Part shown: positions 1-8,021 of the stretch, piece after piece
Layout of the letters: every line of letters begins with the position of its first letter
Numbering within the stretch: the stretch's first letter is position 1
NCBI GenBank assembly: GCA_014268975.2
Contig: CP077096.1
Location: forward strand, 1,572,501 to 1,636,500
Origin: Pseudomonas wayambapalatensis
Lineage (GTDB): Bacteria; Pseudomonadota; Gammaproteobacteria; Pseudomonadales; Pseudomonadaceae
Reading direction: 5' to 3'
DNA length: 64,000 nt
Notes under the pieces: model-generated
Databases searched by the model: none
What the model saw: the letters and a program-made list of their open reading frames with translations, nothing else
Told to the model about the DNA's origin: nothing
Translations under genes and position numbers: made by a program

Positions 1-93
1 GTGCCTGCCTCGCGCCAAATCGTCGAGTCGATATTCAAATAACGGGTCATAGGGCGCGAAGATCGCACACCCCTTTAACAATCCAATAAGTCA

Positions 94-1017
94 TTAATCC
101 AGCAGTGACGAGGAGACCCACCCCAGTTGCTGGCTCGATTCAAGATAGACCTGCGTCCACCCCTGTCCCTCGCCCAAAACCGGAAGAGTCTGACCTCGCA
201 TCACTTGTGCAATTACCTTATAGGCCGTCGAGTTGCCCAATCGGATATTTGCAGTTTCGGTGGTCACTTGCTGACGTGGAAGGTGTGCGAGGTAAGTCTC
301 TATGTTTTTTTGAGCTTCAGTGTTCCCTTGAGAAGCTGACATGGCAAACCAGAAAATCGCCCAGGCGTAGTCTTGCGGAACGCCCTTTCCTAAAGCGTAC
401 ATTCTTCCCATATTGTTTTGACCATAAGAATCCCGAGCACGAGCCGCTCGCAAATACCACTGTGCAGCTAGCGTATCGTTTTTATCTAGACCATTTCCGG
501 ATTCATAGAGACTGCCCAAGTTATTTTGCGCTGCGGCGATCCTGTTTTGTGCCGCAAATCGATAATAAAAGATTGCTTTAGGTAAATCCCTTGCGACGCC
601 AGCGCCAGCGTAGTAGAGATGGCCAAGCAAGAAAGCTGATTCGGCATCGCCCGAGTCAACCGCACGCTGCAGCCACCTCGCAGCCTGCCAAGGGTCTGGC
701 TGCTGCCCATCGAGGCCCTGTAGATAGATTTTTGCCACATATCTTTGCGCTTCAACGTCACCACCATGAGCCGCAAGGGAGTACCACTTTTTCGCCAGAT
801 CAAACTGGCGTGGTACACCTTGTCCCCGTTCATACATTTGTGCTAGTCGAAGCTGGGACCGAACTTCGCCTTCTTCGGCAGATTGCCGCCACTCATAAAT
901 CGCGGAAGCAAAGTTTTTCAGACGGTATTCGGACGCTCCTCTGTTATAGTCGGCTAGCGCGTGGTCGGGAAGTATCAAATAAATTAAGGCGGAGGTACTG
1001 ATGGCGAAAAATTTCAT
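94..1017 (-). CDS. Exported Sel1-repeat protein with C-terminal SH3-like domain
   Basis: A 307-aa protein. Residues 1-22 look like a Sec signal peptide (MKFFAISTSALIYLILPDHA) ending near ALA, so it is probably periplasmic. Residues about 40-240 are a run of Sel1/TPR-like helical repeats with the usual spacing (A..G.A..LG.MY..G.GV..D..KA..WY..AA). The last 55 residues, ending GWVSSSLLD, resemble a bacterial SH3 domain (SH3b), which often binds peptidoglycan or peptides. Sel1 proteins act as scaffolds and the partner here is unknown. The next gene lies 52 bp upstream on the same strand and may be co-transcribed. Its AT content is higher than that of the core genes further right, which suggests accessory origin. 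Fold confidence is high; function is open. Confidence 0.8.
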   Translation of the reverse strand: MKFFAISTSALIYLILPDHALADYNRGASEYRLKNFASAIYEWRQSAEEGEVRSQLRLAQMYERGQGVPRQFDLAKKWYSLAAHGGDVEAQRYVAKIYLQGLDGQQPDPWQAARWLQRAVDSGDAESAFLLGHLYYAGAGVARDLPKAIFYYRFAAQNRIAAAQNNLGSLYESGNGLDKNDTLAAQWYLRAARARDSYGQNNMGRMYALGKGVPQDYAWAIFWFAMSASQGNTEAQKNIETYLAHLPRQQVTTETANIRLGNSTAYKVIAQVMRGQTLPVLGEGQGWTQVYLESSQQLGWVSSSLLD

Positions 1018-1069
1018 AAGGTTATTTCATATTTGTGGATACTAAAAAATGGTCTTTTGTGTTGGGGGT

Positions 1070-1423
1070 TTATTTTTCGTGCGATGAAGGGAATTTTTCA
1101 GGTGCTTTGCTATCGCGCTGAATGCCTGTCAACGCACTGATACGTGCGTGTGTCATGATGCAAACAACACCCGCAGGATTCTCAAATATCGGGTAGTTGG
1201 TGTTGCAATACAGTGCTACAGAGTTAAGGACATTGTATGCTCGTGTTGTTAAGTCTGGCTGAGTAATTCTAGCCATGAAGAGCTGCCCCTCCGTGCACGC
1301 AAGAGCCTGTTTATCAGTCGTGGCCACGCAGATTTTTGCTTGATCCACTTTCGGGTCACGATCTGAGCTTTCACAGCCGAACGTCAGTATGGCCACTAAT
1401 GGAAGAAGTACGTAGTTTTTCAT
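1070..1423 (-). CDS. Small cysteine-containing exported protein, possible lipoprotein
   Basis: A 117-aa protein with an N-terminal hydrophobic stretch (MKNYVLLPLVAILTFGC) followed by a polar region rich in D and S. The sequence TFGC could be a lipoprotein cleavage site, but it is not canonical because position -3 is Thr. The mature part carries further cysteines (CVATTDKQALACTEG, YCNTNYP, VVCIMTH), which suggests disulphides in the periplasm. I recognise no family. It shares strand and spacing with the Sel1/SH3 gene downstream (52 bp apart), so the two may form an accessory pair of exported proteins. Codon use is AT-richer than in the core genes of the window. Confidence 0.6.
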   Translation of the reverse strand: MKNYVLLPLVAILTFGCESSDRDPKVDQAKICVATTDKQALACTEGQLFMARITQPDLTTRAYNVLNSVALYCNTNYPIFENPAGVVCIMTHARISALTGIQRDSKAPEKFPSSHEK

Positions 1424-1719
1424 GGGTTCCCTTACCTGGATAAGTCTGTCAACAGTCTGTTTAAATAGTTGTCAAAAACACGGGATCGAAGGAGTGCATA
1501 AAATATTCAAAAGTAGCTCAAGGTAAAAAGCAAGTTTATTTTTGTATTTACAGTGAGGGGCTTGGAACTTTCTGGCGGATGACGTTTCAGGCAAATTTTT
1601 TATCATTGCTGGCATGTATTGGCTTTGGCAGTGGGTGGTCGTTGAATATAAGAAAAAGTATGATGGCGAGGCTGATCATCAATATCAGCTTCTCGGCTGG
1701 CTCCGCGCAGGAACTTGAA

Positions 1720-2562
1720 ATGTTCATCGCACTTCCGACTCTGCTCTCTGACGGAGAACCCACGCGTTCTTCTTTGTTCATGTCGGCGACCCAGTGCGTT
1801 GATACTGTAGGCATCCGCGCGGGACTATGCCGTCGCGAATTCCGGGCCTATGCTCAGCCTAAGTTCGATTTACATAGTCGGGTGGTGCACAGCGTGGAAG
1901 TTCTTGCGCGCTGGCAGCATCCCCAGTATGGCTTACTGCCTCCAGCGGCATTTATAGCCACGATGACCCGCGAACAGTTGCTGGATGATTTGTTCAGCGA
2001 GCTGCTGGAGCAGAGCCTGGCTTGCCAGATAAGACTCCATCGGCAGGGTTGGGAGCTGGGTTTTTCCTTGAACCTCAGTCTGCACCAACTGGCCACTCAT
2101 GCTTTGTTTGATCGCTTGATCACGCGCCTGATGCAGCATCCGTTGCCGCTATCCTCGGTGACCCTAGAGATCACCGAGGACGCACCTGCTGTTCTTGCGC
2201 CTGATATCCGTCAGCGCCTCATGTGCCTGAAGACGATTGGTGTGCGCCTATCGATGGATGACTTCGGCACGGGGTACTCCTCGCTGTGGCGGCTCAGCGA
2301 AATCCCGTTCGAGGAACTCAAGTTGGCGGGGGAGTTCACTCGACAGCTCGAAGGTTCACCTCGCGCGCGTACGATTGTCCGCAATGCGTTGACGCTGGCA
2401 GAAGACTTGCAAATGGAACTGATCGTCGAAGGCATCGAAACTCAGGAGCAGCGTTCGCTCCTGCTGGAGCTCGGTGCCAATCACGGCCAGGGTTATTTCT
2501 GCGCCAAGCCCATGTCGATGGAATCACTGGTTATATGGCTGAAACGTCTGCAAAGATCCTAG
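1720..2562 (+). CDS. EAL-domain protein, probable cyclic-di-GMP phosphodiesterase
   Basis: A stand-alone EAL domain, predicted to hydrolyse cyclic di-GMP to pGpG. From the chosen ATG the protein is 280 aa. Signature residues are present: E60 (as EVLAR rather than EALAR), N118 in LNLS, E150 in LEITE, D180-D181 in DDFGTGYSS, K201, E237 in VEGIET and Q257 in GQGY. The usual KID after loop 6 reads KLA, so that Asp is missing; weak or regulated activity is possible. No GGDEF, PAS or membrane segment is seen. An in-frame ATG at 1579 would add 47 residues. I prefer 1720 because AGGA sits 7 bases upstream and the extension is AT-rich and unlike the family. It is transcribed away from the upstream pair. 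Confidence 0.8.
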   Translation: MFIALPTLLSDGEPTRSSLFMSATQCVDTVGIRAGLCRREFRAYAQPKFDLHSRVVHSVEVLARWQHPQYGLLPPAAFIATMTREQLLDDLFSELLEQSLACQIRLHRQGWELGFSLNLSLHQLATHALFDRLITRLMQHPLPLSSVTLEITEDAPAVLAPDIRQRLMCLKTIGVRLSMDDFGTGYSSLWRLSEIPFEELKLAGEFTRQLEGSPRARTIVRNALTLAEDLQMELIVEGIETQEQRSLLLELGANHGQGYFCAKPMSMESLVIWLKRLQRS

Positions 2563-2607
2563 CCCACGTTTAGGTTCAGCAGATCAGGCCCAACGGCGTT
2601 TCCCTAG

Positions 2608-2776
2608 GGTCTGTATGAAAAGCCTTGAGAGGAATGTCAGGCAAGGCGAAAACAGCCGAGGAGCGGCCGGGGTCGCGCTCGACTTTACGGGTTGTAAATG
2701 AGCATTCCGACCGGGGTGACGCACCAGGCTGTTTTCAACGCAGAATCACCGAGTATCAGGGGTTTTCATACAGAGC
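2608..2776. mobile_element. MITE-like element, copy 1 (169 bp, CTAG duplication)
   Basis: A non-coding element whose ends are inverted copies (GGTCTGTATGAAAA on the left, TTTTCATACAGAGC on the right). It is flanked on both sides by CTAG (2604-2607 and 2777-2780). An inner inverted pair, GAAAACAGCC and GGCTGTTTTC, means the element can fold back on itself. A second copy of the same length lies at 28800-28968, differing at about 8 of 169 positions and also flanked by CTAG. A 4-bp CTAG duplication is typical of the IS5 group, so it is inferred to be a miniature element mobilised by an IS5-type transposase. No such transposase is in this window. Confidence 0.75.
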
Positions 2777-2900
2777 CTAGGGCCTTCATGGAAAGTCTTG
2801 AGACGCTTCTTCGCCTGTGTCTCCGTAGTCCGTACCTGGTTTAACCAACGCGTGCAGATCCGGTGAGCGTGACAAACGGGAAAGCCTTGCAAATGACTTT

Positions 2901-2923
2901 AAAATGTTATGTTATAACCTTAA
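2901..2923. promoter_or_regulatory. Zur box upstream of the amidase
   Basis: The 23-bp site reads AAAATGTTAT, a 3-base centre, then ATAACCTTAA. It fits the gamma-proteobacterial Zur consensus GAAATGTTAT-N3-ATAACATTTC in both core half-sites (GTTAT...ATAAC). It lies 39 bp before the preferred amidase ATG at 2962. This is where a repressor would cover the promoter. Confidence 0.7.
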
Positions 2924-2961
2924 ATGTAATCAGCTTTTTGTCGACACGAGTGCCCTCCGCC

Positions 2962-4173
2962 ATGGACAGACGCACCTTCCTACAGCTGCTGTTTGCCGGC
3001 TGCACCTTGCCTGTCAGCCGCCTGGTGCTGGCCAATACCGCCGAGCAGGTTCGCGGTGCAGTATTGCGCCAGGGGGCAGAGGGCACGACCCTGCTGCTGG
3101 ACCTCAGTGGCCCGATACCCGCTCGCACCTTCACCCTCGAAGCGCCACCGCGACTGGTTCTTGATCTGCAAGGCGCGGGGCTGGCGACTTCGCTTGATGG
3201 GCTGGCCCTCAAGGGCACGCCGATCAAGGCAATTCGCAGCGCAGCGACTGCAGACGGCGGCTTGCGCATTGTGCTGGACCTGCGCTCATCGGGAATTTCC
3301 GGCGAGTTGCAGACGCTCGCCCGCGGTCGGCAGTTGGCCCTGCGTCTTGGCGGATTGCCAGTTGCGGCCGCAGTGCCGACGGGCAAGGCTGTCGGGAATA
3401 TGGCACCGCCGCAGGGGCGTGACCTGTTGATCGTGATCGATGCCGGTCACGGCGGCAAGGACCCAGGTGCCGTCGGCAGTGGCGGTGAGCAGGAAAAGCT
3501 TGTAGCACTGGCCATCGCCCGCCTGCTGGCGCGACGCATCGATGCGCAGAAGGGCTTCAAGGCGCGCCTGGTGCGCAATCAGGACGTGTTTATCCCGCTG
3601 CGCAAACGTGCCGAAATGGCCCAACGGCTGAACGCCGACCTGTTCATTTCCGTGCATGCCGACGCGGCGCCGAGGCGCACCGCATCCGGTGCCTCGGTGT
3701 TCGCCCTGTCCGAGCATGGTGCTACTTCGACAGTGGCGCGCTGGATGGCACAACGCGAGAACGATGCCGATTTCGTCGGGGTATCCAGCGTGTTGAAAAA
3801 ACCACCCAAGGACCCGGTGGTGGCAGGTGTGCTGCTGGACATGTCGATGAATGCGACCATCTCCACCAGCCTGGACCTGGGGCATTCGGTGCTTGGCCAG
3901 CTCGAAGGCGTGGCCGGTCTGCATCAGGCCCGGGTAGAGCAGGCGGGTTTCGCGGTGCTCAAGTCGCCCAGCGTGCCTTCGATCCTGGTGGAGACTGGCT
4001 TCATGTCCAATGCCCGGGATTGCCAGCGGCTGCAGGATCCTCGTCACCAGCGCAAGGTCGCCGAAGCTATTTTCGCCGGGCTCGACAAGCACTTTCGCAG
4101 GCGCGCCCCCGATGGCAGCTACCTGGCCGCGCTCGCCGCGTACCGTCTGGCCGAGCCTGGCGCCCAAGGCTGA
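2962..4173 (+). CDS. amiA: N-acetylmuramoyl-L-alanine amidase, Tat-exported, Zur-linked (AmiA type)
   Basis: A zinc hydrolase that cuts the amide bond between MurNAc and the stem peptide; it works in the periplasm during cell separation. The preferred start gives 403 aa beginning MDRRTFLQLLFAG, a twin-arginine signal. An AMIN domain (about 30-130) is followed by an Amidase_3 domain with the zinc and catalytic residues H163 (DAGHGGKDPGA), E178, H232 (SVHADAA) and E344 (VETGFMSN). An upstream in-frame start at 2863 would bury the Tat signal and overlap the Zur box, so it is rejected. In Pseudomonas a Zur-controlled amidase of this type (amiA, PA5538 in P. aeruginosa) belongs to the zinc-starvation set. 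Here it is alone, without folE2 or dksA2 neighbours. Confidence 0.85.
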   Translation: MDRRTFLQLLFAGCTLPVSRLVLANTAEQVRGAVLRQGAEGTTLLLDLSGPIPARTFTLEAPPRLVLDLQGAGLATSLDGLALKGTPIKAIRSAATADGGLRIVLDLRSSGISGELQTLARGRQLALRLGGLPVAAAVPTGKAVGNMAPPQGRDLLIVIDAGHGGKDPGAVGSGGEQEKLVALAIARLLARRIDAQKGFKARLVRNQDVFIPLRKRAEMAQRLNADLFISVHADAAPRRTASGASVFALSEHGATSTVARWMAQRENDADFVGVSSVLKKPPKDPVVAGVLLDMSMNATISTSLDLGHSVLGQLEGVAGLHQARVEQAGFAVLKSPSVPSILVETGFMSNARDCQRLQDPRHQRKVAEAIFAGLDKHFRRRAPDGSYLAALAAYRLAEPGAQG

Positions 4174-4283
4174 AGCGGGCCGCTTCGAGAACGCAGCGGG
4201 CTTGCGTATACTGTGCGCCTTTACGGTCATGGGCTGAACCCTGCGACCCGCTCACGGATCGCGCACAGAGGCTTGCCAGTACG

Positions 4284-5162
4284 ATGACGCAAGGATGGAC
4301 TTCCACCACTGAGGCACCGTTGATCTCGGTCGTCGCCCCCTGCTACAACGCCGAGAAGTACCTGGAGGCGGCACTGGCGAGCATCTTTGCCCAGGACTAC
4401 CCGAACTTCGAAGTCATCATCGTCGACGACGGCTCCAGCGACCGAAGCGTCGAGATGCTCCGCGCGTTGCAATCGACCTACGATTTCACCTTGCTGACCC
4501 AGGCCAACCAAGGGGTCAGTGGTGCGCTCAATACCGGCCTGCAGCATGCCCGTGGGGTCTATGTCTCGACCCCCGATCTCGACGACATCATGCTGCCGAA
4601 CTCCCTGAGTGTTCGCGCCGCCTACCTGGACGCCCACCCAAAGGTCGGTTGTGTCGGTGCGTTGATCGTCTACATGGACACCGAAGGCCGCGACATCAAG
4701 GCGCAGCAACGCACCGAAATCAAGACCTTCGATTTCGCCGAGATCCTGCGTGACGCAGTGGTCGTCGGCGCGCCCGGCTCGCTGTACCGGATGGAAGCGA
4801 TGCGCGCGGCTGATTTCTACGACCCGGCCATCAAGGTCCAGGATTTCCAGATGACCTTGCGCATTGCTGCCCAGGGCTACGAGATCCACGAGCTGCCGGT
4901 GTGCGTCACCCGCTACCGCCGCCACCCCAACAACCTGTCGCGCAAGTTCAAGGTGCTGCTGGAGGCCGATCTCAAGGCCATCGCGCCCTACCAGCAGTAT
5001 CCGGGCTATGCCCGTGGGCGCTCGGTGCTGGTGCACAAGGCGCTCAAGTATGCCGTGGTTGCCGACAAGGCCTACGCCTGGGATCTGCTGCGCAGCATTC
5101 CCCTGCGCCACTACAACAAGACCACCCTCAAGCGCATCAAGCGCCTGATGTTCCACCGTTGA
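4284..5162 (+). CDS. Family 2 glycosyltransferase
   Basis: A 292-aa cytoplasmic GT-A glycosyltransferase. The N-terminus has the classic start of the fold (ISVVAPCYNAEKYLEAALAS) and the nucleotide-sugar motif IIVDDGSSD (about 45-53). A second acidic motif, STPDLDDIM, probably serves as the metal-binding DxD. The C-terminal third carries no transmembrane helix. The ATG at 4284 follows AGAGG. A longer frame from 4020 overlaps the amidase coding region and is not used. It sits 22 bp ahead of the acyltransferase leader, so the two probably act together in decorating a surface polysaccharide. The sugar donor and acceptor cannot be read from sequence. Confidence 0.8.
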   Translation: MTQGWTSTTEAPLISVVAPCYNAEKYLEAALASIFAQDYPNFEVIIVDDGSSDRSVEMLRALQSTYDFTLLTQANQGVSGALNTGLQHARGVYVSTPDLDDIMLPNSLSVRAAYLDAHPKVGCVGALIVYMDTEGRDIKAQQRTEIKTFDFAEILRDAVVVGAPGSLYRMEAMRAADFYDPAIKVQDFQMTLRIAAQGYEIHELPVCVTRYRRHPNNLSRKFKVLLEADLKAIAPYQQYPGYARGRSVLVHKALKYAVVADKAYAWDLLRSIPLRHYNKTTLKRIKRLMFHR

Positions 5163-5184
5163 TGCCGATCGAGGAGCGCCTGCC

Positions 5185-5238
5185 GTGAAACTCTTCAGGA
5201 ACCTGGCCGAGCGCCGCTAACGCAAGCGTCTGCGGGCG
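5185..5238 (+). other. Interrupted 5' end of the acyltransferase reading frame
   Basis: A GTG at 5185 preceded by a strong ribosome site (GAGGAG, 5171-5176, 8-base spacing) opens a frame of 11 codons, VKLFRNLAERR, then meets TAA at 5218-5220. The same frame continues without another stop through RKRLRA into the ATG at 5239 of the acyltransferase. The Arg-rich amphipathic character runs smoothly across the stop. The simplest reading is a single-base nonsense change (or a sequencing error) near the start of a formerly longer gene. Confidence 0.55.
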
Positions 5239-5808
5239 ATGGACAAGCTTGAGCGTGCGGCGGAGAAGATCCGCCTGCGCTATCCGCGTAGCACGGTCGG
5301 CGTGGGCAGCTACGGTATCCCCGAGGTCACCGATTTTGGTGATGATGCCGTCCTGCGCATCGGTAATTACACTTCCATCGCCGCAGGTGTTCAGGTGCTG
5401 TTGGGAGGCGAGCATCGAACCGACTGGCTGACCACCTATCCATTTCCGGCAATGATCGACGGCCTGGAAGACATCAAGTATTACGCATCCAGCAAGGGCG
5501 ACGTGGTGATCGGCAGCGACTGCTGGATCTGCACCAATGCGGTGATTCTTTCCGGAGTCACCATCGGCCACGGCGCCATCGTTGCCGCCGGGGCGATGGT
5601 CACCCGCGATGTACCGCCATTTGCGGTGGTTGGTGGCAACCCGTGCAAGTTCATCCGCTGGCGCTTCGACGAGCCGGTGCGTGAAGCCTTGCTGGAGGCG
5701 GCCTGGTGGGACTGGCCGATGGAAGAGGTCAAGCAGGTGGCGCGCATGCTCAGCAGCGCCGACCTGGACGCCTTCCTCGGATACGCCAGAGCCCGTCAGG
5801 GCCGCTGA
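5239..5808 (+). CDS. Hexapeptide-repeat acetyltransferase (CatB/xenobiotic type), shortened start
   Basis: A 189-aa left-handed beta-helix acyltransferase. Hexapeptide repeats run from about 30 to 135 (LRIGNYTSIAAGVQVLLGG, then VVIGSDCWICTNAVILSG and VTIGHGAIVAAGAMVTRDV). The loop GGEHRTDW carries the histidine expected to be catalytic in the CatB group. The C-terminus PPFAVVGGNPCKFIRWRF is diagnostic. Members acetylate hydroxyls of sugars or antibiotics; next to a glycosyltransferase, polysaccharide O-acetylation is the likelier job. The ATG at 5239 has only weak Shine-Dalgarno support, whereas a good site precedes GTG 5185, which is cut off by an in-frame TAA. The catalytic core is intact, so low-level reinitiated product may still work. 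It ends 4 bp from the convergent binding-protein gene. Confidence 0.75.
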   Translation: MDKLERAAEKIRLRYPRSTVGVGSYGIPEVTDFGDDAVLRIGNYTSIAAGVQVLLGGEHRTDWLTTYPFPAMIDGLEDIKYYASSKGDVVIGSDCWICTNAVILSGVTIGHGAIVAAGAMVTRDVPPFAVVGGNPCKFIRWRFDEPVREALLEAAWWDWPMEEVKQVARMLSSADLDAFLGYARARQGR

Positions 5809-5812
5809 GGCT

Positions 5813-6868
5813 CTATCGCTCGATTGACCGACTCCAGCGCGCGTTCCACTGCGGTCGCTGCTGGTTGACCTCGTCCCAGTTCACCACCACGGCGCTCTGC
5901 TGATACTGCTGCATCGCCTCGACCTGGCCGCGGGTGCGTTCGGTGGTCGGGGTCGTGGGGTTGGACGGAATCTGGTCGCCTTCCTCCAGCGCCGGGGCTT
6001 GGGCCGCAGGCGTGAGCAGGTAGGCGGCGAGCTTCTGCGCCAGCTCCGGCTGGTCGTTGTTGGCCACCACGCATTCGGCGAAGTTCAGCACCACTGCCCC
6101 TTCCTTGGGCTGGGCGTAGGCCACCGGGATACCCTTGGCCTGCAAGGTGGCGACCTGGGTGGGCGTCAGTGGGAACAACGCGGCCTCGTCGGTCTGCACC
6201 ATCTCGGAGATCTTCGCCGAGCTGGCGATGTACTCCAGCACGTTCGGCCCGACCTGCTTGGGCCAGGCCTTGAAGCCCGGTTCGACGTTGCTTTCGTCAC
6301 CGCCCTGGAGGCGGTTGTACATCAGGAAGCCGTGCAGGCCGAAGGTCGAGGAGGCCAGCGACTGGAACACCAGCTTGTCCTTGAAGCGCGGGTCTTGCAG
6401 GTCGCTCCACGAGGTTGGCGCGGCCCAGCCGTTCTTCTCGAACAGGCGGGTGTTGTAGGCCAGCCCCGTCACGCCGAGGCTGACGGCCACGGCTTCTTCC
6501 TTGATGCGTGCCTTCTGCGGAATCTGCGACAAGGCCTCGCTGGGCTGCAGCTTGCTGCACAGCCCCATCGAGATGGCCCGGTACATGATGCCGTCGTCAA
6601 GCATCACCACATGCATCTGCGGCTTCTTGCTGTTGGCCTGGACCTTGGCCAGATGGTCGGCCGAGGTGCCGGGCACGATCACCACCTTGACGTTGTTTGC
6701 CTGCTCGAAGGCCGGCAGCACCTTGTCGGCGTAGGTACGCTCCATGGTGCCGCCGTTCATGCCCAGGTACAGGGTCGGGGTGGCGGCCTGCAGCGTGGGG
6801 CTGGCGGCGAGCAGGGCCAGTGACAGGCAGGACAAGCCGGTGCCGAGCATACGTTTGACGTGTTTCAT
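5813..6868 (-). CDS. Periplasmic substrate-binding protein of a Pot/opine-type ABC importer
   Basis: A 351-aa type-2 periplasmic binding protein. The start is set at MKHVKRMLGTGLSCLSLALL, a clear Sec signal cleaved near LQAATPTLYLG; a longer frame to 7039 would run into the neighbouring gene. Family features include MNGGTMERTYADKVLPAFE near the N-terminus and VAVSLGVTGLAYNTRLFEKNGW in the hinge region. It resembles the SBP_bac_6 group that serves spermidine/putrescine, 2-aminoethylphosphonate and iron transporters. It is the last gene of a minus-strand operon behind the three dehydrogenase subunits and two permeases. Probable ligand: a small cationic or amine-bearing compound, inferred from the partner genes only. 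Confidence 0.85.
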   Translation of the reverse strand: MKHVKRMLGTGLSCLSLALLAASPTLQAATPTLYLGMNGGTMERTYADKVLPAFEQANNVKVVIVPGTSADHLAKVQANSKKPQMHVVMLDDGIMYRAISMGLCSKLQPSEALSQIPQKARIKEEAVAVSLGVTGLAYNTRLFEKNGWAAPTSWSDLQDPRFKDKLVFQSLASSTFGLHGFLMYNRLQGGDESNVEPGFKAWPKQVGPNVLEYIASSAKISEMVQTDEAALFPLTPTQVATLQAKGIPVAYAQPKEGAVVLNFAECVVANNDQPELAQKLAAYLLTPAAQAPALEEGDQIPSNPTTPTTERTRGQVEAMQQYQQSAVVVNWDEVNQQRPQWNARWSRSIER

Positions 6869-6884
6869 GAAAGCGACCTTCCTC

Positions 6885-8021
6885 TTAGTGGTTGGAGGCC
6901 AGGTCGTGACGGACCTGGAAACGACGGATGGAAAATGCCTCGATCGGCTGCCTGCTGGCGCCGTCGCAGACGAGCTCGGCCAGTGCCTCGCCGACCGCCG
7001 GGCCGATCTGGAAGCCCGCCCCGGCAAAGCCGAAGCCATGCAACAGGCCGGGTTGGGTGGTGCTGGCGCCGATCACCGGCTCGTGGTCGGGCAGATAGCC
7101 TTCGGTGCCGCTCCAGGTGCGGATCGCCTGGGTGCCAGCCAGAAACGGGTAGAGTTCGACGGCGTTGCGCAGGATCGCCAGCACCGCTGACTGCCCTGGG
7201 CGAGCGCGTTGTGCGTCGAGGGCAAAACCACGCCCGCCGCCGAGCACGCAATTGCCGCGGGCGACCTGGCGAGCATAGATGCCGCCACCCTCGACACCGG
7301 TGCTGGCATTCATCACCCAAGGCAAGGGCTCGGTGACCAGCATCGCCGGGTGGCCGGACTCCATCGGCACCGGCTCGCCAAACTGCGCCGCCAGATCGGC
7401 GGCCCAGGCACCGGCACAATTGAGCAGCCACGGCGCGCGCAGGCGCAGGCCGCTCTGGGTGTGCAGGATGAAGCGCTGGCCATCATGCTCGACGCGGCTG
7501 TCGCCGGCCTGCTCGATGACCCGTGCGCCCTGCTGGCGGGCGGCACGGGCGAAAGCGGGGGAGACCAGGCGTGGGTTGGCGTGGCCATCGTCGGCGCAGT
7601 ACGAGGCGCCGACGGCGATCTCGCCGACCCAGGGGTAGCGGGCGCGCAGGGCGGCGCGGTCGAGTAGTTGCAGGTCCAGGCCGTGGTCGCGGCTGGCCGC
7701 CTCATAGCCTTGCAGTGCGACGAAGTCGGCCTCGCTGCGTGCCAGTTTCAGGTGCCCGGAGCGCAGGTATTCGCCATCGATGCCGATCAACGCAGGCAGT
7801 TCGCCCCAGATCTGGTGCGCCCGCTGCGACAACGGCAACTGCGCCAGGCTGCGCCCCTGGCGGCGCACGCCGCCGTAGTTGACACCGCTGGACTGGGCGC
7901 CGCAGAACCCACGCTCCAGCAAGGTTACCGAATGGCCACGCCGGGCCAGGGCAAGCGCCGCCGACGCGCCGACGATACCGGCGCCCATGACGATCACCTC
8001 CGATTCGATCCACGGGCTCAT
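6885..8021 (-). CDS. FAD-dependent dehydrogenase, DAO-fold subunit of a heterotrimer
   Basis: A 378-aa flavoprotein of the D-amino-acid oxidase (DAO) superfamily. The dinucleotide-binding motif GAGIVG is at 13-18, followed by a second FAD contact, LLERGFCGAQSSGVNYGG. The C-terminal motif GLLHGFGFAGAGFQIGPAVGEALAEL is the usual second FAD-binding segment. This subunit should carry the amine-oxidising site, as in opine oxidases (OoxB/NoxB), HcnC and D-hydroxyproline dehydrogenase. It overlaps the next upstream gene by four bases, and both lie in an operon with a [2Fe-2S] subunit. The substrate is not identifiable from the sequence. Confidence 0.85.
   Translation of the reverse strand: MSPWIESEVIVMGAGIVGASAALALARRGHSVTLLERGFCGAQSSGVNYGGVRRQGRSLAQLPLSQRAHQIWGELPALIGIDGEYLRSGHLKLARSEADFVALQGYEAASRDHGLDLQLLDRAALRARYPWVGEIAVGASYCADDGHANPRLVSPAFARAARQQGARVIEQAGDSRVEHDGQRFILHTQSGLRLRAPWLLNCAGAWAADLAAQFGEPVPMESGHPAMLVTEPLPWVMNASTGVEGGGIYARQVARGNCVLGGGRGFALDAQRARPGQSAVLAILRNAVELYPFLAGTQAIRTWSGTEGYLPDHEPVIGASTTQPGLLHGFGFAGAGFQIGPAVGEALAELVCDGASRQPIEAFSIRRFQVRHDLASNH

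Noticed and set aside
2863..2961. 33-residue extension of the amidase
   Set aside because: It would run through the Zur box and hide the twin-arginine signal that starts at 2962.
4020..4283. N-terminal extension of the glycosyltransferase
   Set aside because: It overlaps the 3' part of the amidase gene in another frame and lacks family likeness; ATG 4284 has a ribosome site.
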